A stretch of 64,000 bases of DNA from NCBI GenBank assembly GCA_905182985.1, contig CAJJDN010000182.1, positions 121,540 to 185,539 of the forward strand. The letters run 5' to 3'. Positions 1-10,286 of this stretch are shown piece by piece. The notes beneath the pieces are model-generated. The model saw only the letters and a list, made by a program, of their open reading frames with translations. It was not told the DNA's origin and did no database searches. The DNA is from Paramecium sonneborni (Eukaryota > Ciliophora > Oligohymenophorea > Peniculida > Parameciidae). Made by a program: the position numbers and the translations under genes. Each line of letters starts with the position of its first letter. The stretch's first letter is position 1.

Positions 1-1
1 G

Positions 2-226
2 AGATTAAAGTTGAGATTAAACAAGAGAAAGAGAGTTCAAAAACTCGTTAAGATAATTTTAGTATTTTTAAAGGATTATATAGATAAATAATTTTATCCA
101 AAAGTGCCAGAATTGGAATTTCCAGAGTCACTTTAAGAGAACATCATAAAAATAATCACTTCTTTTGGAAAATCAACTACTTTTTCAAATATAATTAATA
201 ACTTTATTTTACAAGAATATGATTGA
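2..226 (+). CDS. C-terminal part of an unknown protein (5' end outside window)
   Basis: An open frame enters from the left edge and ends at TGA 224-226, giving 74 residues. The sequence looks coding: a basic stretch is followed by VQKLVKIILVFLKDYI, then PKVPELEFPESLQENIIKII, ending in NFILQEYD. The neighbouring frame ends at a TGA four bases earlier but reads less like protein. No domain is recognised, so no function is offered. It converges on the kinase gene that ends at 696. Confidence 0.45.
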
Positions 227-695
227 TCAATAAATTCTTCAAAATTATTTTGCATTATCTGAAGAAAAAGGAATTATTTACGAGAGATAAAATTAGTATT
301 TTATCTCATTAGAATTAATACCATAATAGGAAATAAATTAATAAAATAAACTAATTAATATAAATAATTTGAGTATAAAGGAGATCTTAACTTTTGAAAA
401 AATAAATCAATCAACTTAGAAATGTTTTGAAAGATTATGAGATTTTAATATAAAATTTTATTAGAAATAATAATTTGAATTTAATCTACAAAATCTACTC
501 ATGTGATCTTAATAATTTTCTATTGGGTTAATTTAATCTAATTTTAAGAATTATTTAATTTAACTTAAAAATCTATTCTAGATGATATATTTTTAATTAA
601 AATATTAAATCTTAGATAATTAGTATTTCTATTAGATTTATTTATGGATATAATGGTTATAAATGTAATTTAGATATTATTTGTATTATAATAAC
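227..695. other. Intergenic region between convergent genes
   Basis: About 470 bases of AT-rich sequence between two convergent stop codons. No credible frame, RNA gene or repeat was seen on either strand. Confidence 0.5.
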
Positions 696-2557
696 TCAAA
701 CATTTTTTCTTTATTGTAATAGGGCTTCTAATTATTATTTTGTTAAATTATCATTTAACACTATTTATTGTGGATCTTATTCACTATATTTCTCAAATGG
801 GAATTCAGTATCAATATTCAAAAATTTCTCAATTAAAACCAACATTCTATAATATGAATATAAATTTACTTAAGGTATCCTATATCATATTATTTATTTT
901 TGTCATAAATTAAAAGTTTTCTTAAATCTTATTTCCAAAAGAATTAAAACCATCTTCCATAAATTTTAAATTCAGTATTTTCAATAATGGATAACAATTT
1001 TTAGAAATTAGCAATATTATGAGGATATGTATTAGCTTTCATTAATTTGATAATTTAATTTTCAGCATGAAGAAAAGCTTTATTTGATTAATTTAAAAAT
1101 TCACTAATAGTTTCTTTTGTTTGTTCAGTCCAATCTGAATGATCATTTTGATATTCTAATAGAGTTTATTTTAAGGCTTGATTATCGTAGATTTTTCTCA
1201 TTTCTTCACAAATAACATCCAAACAATTAAAACAAAAACCAAATGCATTCATTAATATTTTATAACGATATCCAATAATACAAGTTTAGATCAATTCAAA
1301 ATGGTAAACATTAAAAAATTGAAATTAAGCTTATCTATTATAATATTTTTAGATGAATACAATTATTCTGAAAGACATTATTAAAGATTAAATGCTAATT
1401 CTGCCTTAGCCAAAAATAAAGAAACTAAATGATTTATTCTTTCAGCTTTAGTAATTTTATTTTAATTAGCAAATTTACAGACCGCTCTGAATTTAGCTTC
1501 ATTAAAGTATTATTATTATCCTTATTATTATTGATATAAGAAGATAGAATCTAACAATTTTGTTTCTTATTATGCTTCAAAATTAGTTGGCTTAGAGGTA
1601 ACAACTTAAAAAATAGATAGAAATAATTACATAATTCACTTTTTACTAAGTCATCCCATCCTGGTCTTTCTTCTTCACTATATAACATCATTTTATTTAT
1701 TAAATTTTAGATAGCTTTTTTAACTTATTATGGTCCTTCTTAAGTTAATTCAGGACATTAAAAAGGTTTAGTTTTAAGATCTCTTAAGAATGCAGTTAAT
1801 TCTGGAATTGTTTTAGCTGTAAATGGTAATCGATTATTAAATGCTAATTGAAAAAGGATTACTCCCAACTATAATTAATAATAATCAATTTAATTACAGA
1901 ATAGACATCACATTTTGAAGAATATTGATCTTCTAAATATAATTAAGGTGCTGCATATGCTGGAGTACCCACTTTAGTTAATGCTTATTTTTTAGTAATA
2001 TCTTCTAATATTCTACCCATACCAAAATCAGTTAACTAGATTAATATTTATTCCATACTTTAACAATCATTTATCCCTTCCCATTATTTTCTATTAAAAT
2101 ATTGGCTGGTTTAATATCTCTATGAATAACTTTATTATCAAATAAAGATTTATATCCTAATATTATTTATCTAGCAATGTCTTAAATTTAGTCTAAAGTA
2201 AATTATTTTTTTTATGTTTAATATTAATCCATTAATTATTTCAAATCTCCACCTGTACATTTTTCCATTATTATAAATATTTATTGTTATTCTTTTATGA
2301 CTCTATAAATCTTTACTAGGTTAGGATTATCCACTTTATTTAATTATTCTAAGATTTTAATCTCTCTTTCAATCAATCCTGTCTCTACTTATGCTAGTAG
2401 AACCTATATATAAATAATAATCAATATAAACTTTTGCGCATAATTTTTGATTCTTATATAAATCTGAATAGCATCCATAAACAACCCCATATTGTCCCTT
2501 TCCGAGATAATCTGCCTTTTTTATCACAAAATCTTCCACTTTCTATTCTTGCTCCAT
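696..2557 (-). CDS. ULK/Atg1-like serine/threonine protein kinase
   Basis: The model starts at ATG 2557 and stops at TGA 696-698. Six introns of 23-29 nt (161 nt in all) leave 567 codons, and the frame closes exactly. The N-terminal kinase domain shows the glycine loop LGKGQYGVVYG, the catalytic loop HRDIKPAN, the metal-binding motif DFG (LTDFGMGRI) and the activation/APE region VGTPAYAAPQ. About 290 residues follow with no recognised domain. They are helical in character and contain several aromatic clusters. The short N-terminus followed at once by the catalytic domain, the VGTPAYAAP segment and the long C-terminal extension resemble ULK/Atg1-type kinases of ciliates, which start autophagy or regulate cilia. 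NEK or Aurora affinity is not excluded. An Atg8-like gene lies 7 kb away. The frame stays open upstream of the ATG, but no better start is seen. Confidence 0.85.
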
Positions 2558-2991
2558 ATGTTTAAGATCTTTAATTAAGATATATTTATTAAATAATAAA
2601 GACTCATAAAACTAATTACGATATTAAATACTCTAATTTTTAATTATATAGAAATTTAAAAGACTTTAAAGAAAACTAAAGTATACTAAACAAGGTGATT
2701 ATTAATTTTTAAATTTTGTTTTATAAAAAAATTACTATTCTTTAAAACTTAATTTACTCAAATAGAACTTCAAAATATTTGTTACTCTTAATTAGAATAA
2801 TAAATATTATTATTAAAGAAATATACTAAAAAGAGAAATAAATAATATAGTATTCTTTATAAACTGCTTTTATAATGATGTAATTTATATTTTAGTAAAC
2901 TATACATGTACATTTTTTTTATATATTATAAGGATATACACTGTAAATTTATTTTTAAAATTAATAAGTCATATCCATATAATTTTCAATG
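2558..2991. other. Intergenic region between divergent genes
   Basis: AT-rich 5' region shared by the kinase (-) and the channel (+). The minus frame stays open upstream of the kinase ATG for about 90 codons. With only one stop codon in use and such AT content this has little weight. No other feature was seen. Confidence 0.4.
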
Positions 2992-4143
2992 TACTAATAC
3001 TTTGCCATAAACTTACTTATGTGTAAAATAGCATTTTTAATAGCAGTTATAATTCAAACCTTTTCATAAAAAAGTAAAGCATTGAGCAGTGATGATTATA
3101 ATGACATAAAGAATATATCCTTATAAATTTAGATTTATCTTTTTTGGTTTTTTGATATTCATGGTAAAAGAGAAATGTTATGATCTAAACAATTGATATA
3201 CTTTTTGTTATATTTTTGATAAGCTTAATGATCTTACAAATTTAGTATAACAATATAGAGGATTATGATAAAGTGAGTTGTGAAGAAATACTTGAATAAT
3301 GAAAAAAACATTATTAAAACAAATTTATGAAATAAGAAGACATTTAATCTCCATAATTATGTGATAATTTCCCTCCAAGACTTCCAAATCCTAGGAGATC
3401 AGCAATATTTAAATAAGCAAATCCAATTAGTCTAACAAAACTAGATACTAGGCTTTAAGAAAAGAATGACATGCTTGTTGCACAAATCCAAAAAATAGTT
3501 AAACATATGCCATCAGATGATAAATAATTAAAAGCAGAAAGACATATTTATGATGCCTATTATTTGAGAACTATTCGAAATGATATTGATTTGGCAGATA
3601 GAGTAATTTTAAAATATTTTTGGATAATTGAAAATAGCAGAATTTGGAGTGGATTTCTTTTAACATTGGCAATATTCTATCAAGTCCTCACATTCTTTGA
3701 AAAACCTTTTCCTGAATCTAACTTTTATGAAGCACCAGATGTAGCCAATATTGAATTATTCATATTGATAATCATTGGATTTGATTTCCTTATTACTTTA
3801 ATTTTATTGGCAACTAAAAAAAATGATGGAGGATTTCAATTCAACACTAAAAGAATGGTCAAGATGCTATTCTTCTTAATTTGTGTTACTGATTTCATTA
3901 ATTCGAAAGTTGACTAAACTCAAATTAGATTCAGTAGATTAGTTAGACCAGCTTTCATGATTTTTTATTCTAAAGATCTTAGAAGAAATCTTAAAGGAAT
4001 TGCAAAAGCAAGCAAAGATTTACTATTACTTTTTCTGCTTTATGTTATTATTATTTCCACTTTCTCTTTCATAGGAATCAATTTAATTGGATCATTAGAA
4101 AATGTTGATCTTGAAACTCAAGATTATGGAGATTTCTTTAAAA
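2992..4143 (+). repeat. First copy of a 1152-bp exact duplication (contig overlap)
   Basis: Bases 2992-4143 recur as 4145-5296 at a constant offset of 1153, with a single N (4144) between them. No difference was found on reading both copies. The copy carries the channel 5' region and its first 817 coding bases (from ATG 3327), then breaks off at the N. The simplest reading is two assembled contigs whose overlapping ends were joined by an N and not merged. A real tandem duplication is unlikely but cannot be excluded from sequence alone. Confidence 0.9.
3327..4143 (+). pseudogene. Truncated duplicate of the two-pore channel 5' end (assembly artefact)
   Basis: This is identical to the first 817 bases of the intact channel gene that begins at 4480. 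The frame is cut at the N at 4144, before the first pore. It is not expected to exist as a separate gene; see the overlap entry. Confidence 0.85.
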
Positions 4144-4144
4144 N

Positions 4145-5296
4145 TACTAATACTTTGCCATAAACTTACTTATGTGTAAAATAGCATTTTTAATAGCAGT
4201 TATAATTCAAACCTTTTCATAAAAAAGTAAAGCATTGAGCAGTGATGATTATAATGACATAAAGAATATATCCTTATAAATTTAGATTTATCTTTTTTGG
4301 TTTTTTGATATTCATGGTAAAAGAGAAATGTTATGATCTAAACAATTGATATACTTTTTGTTATATTTTTGATAAGCTTAATGATCTTACAAATTTAGTA
4401 TAACAATATAGAGGATTATGATAAAGTGAGTTGTGAAGAAATACTTGAATAATGAAAAAAACATTATTAAAACAAATTTATGAAATAAGAAGACATTTAA
4501 TCTCCATAATTATGTGATAATTTCCCTCCAAGACTTCCAAATCCTAGGAGATCAGCAATATTTAAATAAGCAAATCCAATTAGTCTAACAAAACTAGATA
4601 CTAGGCTTTAAGAAAAGAATGACATGCTTGTTGCACAAATCCAAAAAATAGTTAAACATATGCCATCAGATGATAAATAATTAAAAGCAGAAAGACATAT
4701 TTATGATGCCTATTATTTGAGAACTATTCGAAATGATATTGATTTGGCAGATAGAGTAATTTTAAAATATTTTTGGATAATTGAAAATAGCAGAATTTGG
4801 AGTGGATTTCTTTTAACATTGGCAATATTCTATCAAGTCCTCACATTCTTTGAAAAACCTTTTCCTGAATCTAACTTTTATGAAGCACCAGATGTAGCCA
4901 ATATTGAATTATTCATATTGATAATCATTGGATTTGATTTCCTTATTACTTTAATTTTATTGGCAACTAAAAAAAATGATGGAGGATTTCAATTCAACAC
5001 TAAAAGAATGGTCAAGATGCTATTCTTCTTAATTTGTGTTACTGATTTCATTAATTCGAAAGTTGACTAAACTCAAATTAGATTCAGTAGATTAGTTAGA
5101 CCAGCTTTCATGATTTTTTATTCTAAAGATCTTAGAAGAAATCTTAAAGGAATTGCAAAAGCAAGCAAAGATTTACTATTACTTTTTCTGCTTTATGTTA
5201 TTATTATTTCCACTTTCTCTTTCATAGGAATCAATTTAATTGGATCATTAGAAAATGTTGATCTTGAAACTCAAGATTATGGAGATTTCTTTAAAA
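4145..5296 (+). repeat. Second copy of the 1152-bp exact duplication
   Basis: Partner of 2992-4143. Here the sequence continues without a break into the rest of the channel gene, so this copy is the one in true genomic context on the right-hand contig. Confidence 0.9.
4172..4455 (+). CDS. Two tiny overlapping hydrophobic ORFs upstream of the channel (doubtful)
   Basis: ORF 1 (4172-4336, 54 residues) begins MCKIAFLIAVIIQTFS, which looks like a signal peptide, and ends at TGA. ORF 2 (4333-4455, 40 residues) starts in an overlapping ATGA, has the hydrophobic run ILFVIFLISLMIL, and ends in the acidic stretch IEDYDKVSCEEILEQ 24 bases before the channel ATG. They could be a small secreted or membrane protein joined by an intron that I could not place, upstream ORFs of the channel mRNA, or chance. 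The same ORFs appear in the artefactual copy 1153 bases upstream. Confidence 0.2.
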
Positions 5297-8220
5297 TGTT
5301 TAATATGCTATTCATGGCTGCTACTTTAGATTTCTATCCAGATATTATGATTCCCCCTATTTTTTAAGGTACTTTTTATGCTGTCTTTTTTGTAATATAC
5401 ATAATCCTCTTTTTATTTTTATTTTAACCAATACCTTTGGCTGTTGTGTATGAAGGATTTCGAAAACATAGAATGTAGATTGCTATTTAGGATATAATAA
5501 AATAAAAATCTGCTATGATGGCTAGTTTCCTCTCTTTGGATTCAAATGATGCTGGTTTTTTGACTGAAAATCAATTTAAAAAATTTATAAAAACATTTTA
5601 TCGAGGATAATTATCAGATGATGAAGTAAAAATAATATTTTCAGAAATCGACAAGGATTTCAAGTAATTAACAATTATCAAATAGTGATAAGATTTAGTT
5701 TGACGAATTTTATCAATTACTCTATGTATTATAGAATAGTAAGAAAATTTCGTTGCCTCGAGCCAAACCATTTAAATGTTGGGAATCATTAAGAAATTAT
5801 CTTAACAAACTTGGATTAAAGTAGTTTGTTGAATCTAATGTAATAATAAAATGTTAATGAAAGATGTTTGCGCTTTTTATGTTCTTGGTTACAATAACAA
5901 ATTGTGGTTTAATAATTTCTGCTTTTTTTGTAGAAAATTTAGAAGTTTTGGCTATATTTGATACAATTGATACTGTGTTTTTGGCTATTTTCATTTTTGA
6001 ATGCCTAATAAAAATAATAGCATTAGGAATATATGAATTTTTTTTGGATGGATGGTATTAAGTTGCATAAATATTAGGAATGTTTTTGATTTAACATTAA
6101 TATTTTTATAGATTCTATTTGATTATATTTTATTTAGTTTTGTAACTGGAAACATTGTTTAATCAATAAAAGCAAATAGAATTTTAAGAATAGCAAAGAT
6201 ATAGAAAGTTTTTAGATTATTTAGAGCATTTAGATCTATAAAATTAGTAGGATTTTTATTAAGAGGATTAGAAATCTTTGGTCATGTTAAAAATTTATTA
6301 TACAAGATTATAATCTGTGTACCACTTATTCTAAGATTAATCTTACCAGTATAGATAGTGTTTTTTACATATGCTTCAATAGGTATTTATCTTTATGGTG
6401 GAATTGAAACAGAAGATTAGAATCCTTTTTCAAACAATTCATGTGATCCAAATGAATTTCAATATTTATGGGGTTCATGTAAATATGCAGATTTTAATTC
6501 ATTGGGAGGATCTTATTTAATGATGTTATAAGTATTTACAGCATCTTCATGGGGATAACTAGTTTTTGAACTCTCTTTTGAAACAGAAAATTTATTGATT
6601 CCAATGTTATTTATAGGTTCATTTGTTTTTCTTTCAATATTTTTATTAGCATTGATTGGAGGGTTAGTATGGGAGGTATTTACAGTAGTTTCAAAGACTT
6701 TATTTGAATAAGAAATGGAACTTTGCAAACCAGAAGAAAGAGTTGCACTTTAATTAAACTTTTAAGATGAAGCACTTCTTGGTAGTAGTATAGGAACTGA
6801 ATATGAAATGAGAAATGGAACATAATTTAGCAATGCTATATAATTATAAAAGAAAACTGCTATTCTTAATGATGATGATCCAGATATCTTAGAATTTAGA
6901 CCAAGAAGTGTTGGAGTTAGAGCAAATTAGGATGAAAAATTAGAAATTCCTATTGAATTAGATTTTCAAATCGAAACATAAGCATATAGTAAAATACTTA
7001 GAGTAGGTATTAATCCTAATTAAGTCAGTCGTAAATTAAAACCATAAGGTGATTTAGCTTAAATTGTTGAAGATGAATTACTTGAAATACAGAAATTATA
7101 TTGCGATTATTTTATTGATTATTAAGAATTCTTAGAAATTAAATTTATTAAAGAATCTCATAATATTTATAATGTTACATCAGAATATGTAGTTCATATT
7201 AGAAATGAAATTAAAAAAGATGAAATGTTTAAAAGAAAACATGTAAATATTTCTAATCATGATTTATTAATTTAAAATGCTGTTTTAAGAGATACTAGTG
7301 AAATGTATATTAAATAATAGGAAGAATAATATTTTAAAACCGAATATGGTTAAAAATTTGAATTAATTAAAGAACTCAAATTTTAAAGTAAATTTAAAGT
7401 AGAAAGTAAGATATTATTTTCATTAATGGGTATTTTAAAATTCCCAAAACCTAACATTAAATATTTTTTTTAAATTCTTTATTTAATTGAAAATTACTTT
7501 ACATATTAACTATTACCAGATTCTTCATTTTTTAAATTAATCCATTAAATGGATGGAAAATGGTATTTAATTAGTATCGAAGATAATTAAATTGTATTTA
7601 CTAAATTAGGAGGAGGACCTTGGGCCTATGATAATTTATTATTTGATTAAAGTTAAATGAGAATATGTGAAAATTTAAAATTCATGAAAGAAATTAAGAA
7701 TCCAGAAGTAAAAACTCAAATAAAAGAGTTTCAAACTAGTATGAATAAAATGGCTAAATAATTTGATTTGGAAATTACTAAAATTGATGTTCGTAGTACA
7801 ATTGTACTTTATCAAATAAAAAATGAAAGATATGCTCCTCCTGATTCTGTAACTCCAAGAATGAATGGTCAAAAACCTACAATAAGTCCTAGATATTTAA
7901 CAATGAGTGCTAGAGCTGCTTAATTAAGTTAACGCAATGTAGATGTCGATTCTTTTAATGAAGATCACAATCCTGAAGGCATTTTTAATCTTGGTGATAA
8001 TGTTGATGAATGTCATAGACATGTTAGTCAAACTATGATATTTGTTCTATCTAAAATACAAGCTTAAGAAAGCAGAATTTTATATTAGAATTAAGTTATG
8101 TTGGCTTAATTTGTTTTAGATTTAGCTGGAGTTATTAAAAACTATTCTGATAATTTCTTTTAATAATTGGAGGAACTATTTTCTTTGAGAAGTAAACAAA
8201 GAGGAATCAAATAAAAATGA
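4480..8220 (+). CDS. Two-pore cation channel (TPC) with EF-hands in the central linker
   Basis: Exons 4480-5663, 5686-5839, 5864-6054 and 6078-8220 sum to 1224 codons, so the protein has 1223 residues. Domain I ends in a pore segment MLFMAATLDFYPDIMIPP, matching the first pore of two-pore channels. The linker then carries two EF-hands. The first (DSNDAGFLTENQ) is degenerate. The second, split by a 22-nt intron, is canonical (DKDFNDKIQFDE). Domain II has an S3 (WNVFDLTLIFLQILFDYI), an arginine-bearing S4 (IKANRILRIAKIQKVFRLFR) and a second pore near LQVFTASSWGQLVF. Two domains joined by EF-hands is the layout of plant TPC1, a Ca2+-regulated vacuolar channel. Animal TPCs lack the EF-hands. About 500 cytosolic residues of unknown function follow. 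The channel probably sits in an endomembrane and responds to Ca2+, which is inferred from the family. Confidence 0.88.
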
Positions 8221-8571
8221 TAATATTAATATATATAAAAAGTTATTGTGAGTTCTCTGGGTAGCTTGTTGAATTATTTTTAGAATTCAACAGCGACAAA
8301 TCAAACATCAAATTATATTTCATTCCTACCCAATTGTTATATCAATGTATGTACAACAAAACCTCAGGGATGATTAATATTTCTTCTTTTTTTTATTCTT
8401 TAATTACCTTAAATATTAACTAAATTTTATATGGGTTTTTAGCTCTAAATAATAATATTTACCAATACCTTTTCTTTTTTATAATCACATCTATATTTAT
8501 AATTTAAAATCAGCCCATTTTCTAAATTTGCACATATAAAGTAATTGATTATATAATAAAATTCATCAATT
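8221..8571. other. Intergenic region with a small inverted repeat
   Basis: There is no coding frame. Just past the channel stop lies a perfect 8-bp inverted repeat, gttgaatt (8268-8275) and aattcaac (8284-8291), with an 8-base loop. It may be a chance hairpin. Confidence 0.4.
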
Positions 8572-9694
8572 ATGAAAAGGTCAATTAAGTAGCCTGCTTC
8601 CTCATCCTATCAATTTCTCGATAAGTTAGGAGAAGGGTAATACTATTTATAAATTAATATAGTGCTTTTGGTTACATTTGGAAAGTCAAACATATTTTGA
8701 GTGGTTAAATATTTGCTTGTAAACTTGTCAAAAATTCTATGAGAAAGGAAAAAAAATTATTACAAAGAGAAATATAAATCTTACAAATCCTTAAAGGTAA
8801 AAAAGGTAATATAATCATAAAATACATTAAGGATTTACTTAGTTATTTGCATCAGGGTCTGATTAACATAATACTTATTTTGTTATGAATCTTATGGGAG
8901 AGAATTTAGAACAGTATCGCCAAAAGAAAGGAAATTTTCATAAAATTTTACCATTAGGATTAGAGATTATTAAACTTTTAAAAGAACTTCATTTTTTAGG
9001 AGTAATACATCGTGATATTAAACCTGAGAATTTTGTTATGTAAGATGGTAAAATCAATCTAATTGATTTTGGACTCTCTAAAAGATATATAATTGATGGA
9101 CATCATATTCATTACAAAGAAAATAAAGGAATGATAGGAACTGCACGATTTGCATCAATAAATGCTTTAAAAGGTATAGAATAATCTAGAAGAGATGATT
9201 TAGAATCTTTAGGCTATATGTTAATATATTTACATTAAGGCAACTTACCTTGGTATACTGTAAGTGATCAAGATAAAGAAATTAGATACTAAAAAATAAA
9301 AAAAATGAAAAAAGCTCTTAAAATAGATAAATTTTTTGGTTTACCCATACAATTATCAAATTTTATGGAATATATAAAAAGTTTAAAGTTTGATGAACAT
9401 CCAAATTATGAATATTTGATATCTTTATTTTCACAAGAGGAAAGTGGAAATCGTTTAGCTTTATAATATTTTCAACCAAAATCAACAATTAAATTAAAAT
9501 TTATTTAAATGTAAAGAACTAGTTTTCGATCTCCTCCTAAAGAAATTAATTCAAGTAGAAAAGCCAGTTTTGAAGAATCTTCTTCAGCTGGATCTGACAT
9601 ACAAGAAGAACTACAAGAATCTATTAAATTAAAAAATTTTAGTGTTGGAATTAAACAACCAGCTGATAGTCCAATCTATGTAAAACATAATTGA
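8572..9694 (+). CDS. Casein kinase 1-like protein kinase
   Basis: Two 26-nt introns (8637-8662 and 8806-8831) leave 357 codons (356 residues). The glycine loop LGEGAFGYIWKV is interrupted by the first intron. The catalytic loop reads HRDIKPENF and the metal site is IDFGLSKRY. The fold continues with the CK1-type segment GMIGTARFASINALKGIEQS and RRDDLESLGYML, which replaces the usual APE motif and is diagnostic of the casein kinase 1 family. The C-terminal 90 residues are Ser/Lys-rich and low in complexity. CK1 kinases act on many cytosolic and ciliary substrates, and nothing here identifies a target. The stop (TGA 9692-9694) lies 39 bases from the convergent Atg8-like stop, a very tight spacing. 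Confidence 0.93.
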
Positions 9695-9733
9695 TTGATA
9701 AATATGTTAAAATCATTATTTATTAATTATCAA

Positions 9734-10189
9734 TCAATTTCCGAAACTTTCTTATGGACAAAATTTTAAGTATAAAATTCCATCTTATTGGTTCTTATAT
9801 TTTTCATAGATCATACCAATCTTTTATTCTTCAATATATTAATAAAAATACCTTTTTAGAGCAAATAATTATTGCAAAGCAAATACAATGTACTTTATGA
9901 GTCAATCTTTAATTTCCCTTATAAAGCCTAAAATATACTAGTCACTGGATCATTTTTACTAAAAACTAACCTAATTTATTATTTAAAAATTGAATTACAA
10001 TGGAACGATAACATTCCCACTAGCTTATTATTTTTTATATAATCGATGAGCTTCACAAATTACAACAACTTGTTAATTATTATTATATTTATTAGATAAT
10101 TCTATCCTTTTCTCTAGAGTGTGTTTAGCAACAAATTAATAATCAGTATCATTTTTTAATCCTAAATTATAAGTCAATGAATTTTGCAT
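9734..10189 (-). CDS. Atg8/GABARAP-like ubiquitin-fold protein
   Basis: Exons 10189-9999, 9970-9852 and 9828-9734 give 135 codons (134 residues), near the usual Atg8 length of about 120. The N-terminal helix region is followed by FVAKHTLEKRIELSNKY, the Atg8-like 'F..KH..EKR' signature. Then come VVVICEAHR, VPLLVFSKNDPVTSIFQALQ, the strand STLYLLCNN, and MIYEKYKNQQDGILYLKF. The protein ends ESFGN, with the conserved glycine one residue from the end. Family knowledge: Atg4 would remove the last residue to expose the glycine for conjugation to phosphatidylethanolamine on autophagosome membranes. The sequence is more divergent than metazoan LC3/GABARAP. Introns of 28 nt (9971-9998) and 23 nt (9829-9851) are both needed to restore the frame. 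Confidence 0.88.
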
Positions 10190-10286
10190 TTATAATATTA
10201 ATATAATAGAAAAAATTATTTATTTGCATTTAATTATACATAATTTATATAATTTATGGAATAAAGATGTTATAAGTATTAACAAT

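Noticed and set aside
2558..2830. The kinase frame on the minus strand stays open about 90 codons upstream of ATG 2557.
   Set aside because: No upstream ATG in a good context was seen, and long open frames are expected by chance when only TGA stops in AT-rich DNA.
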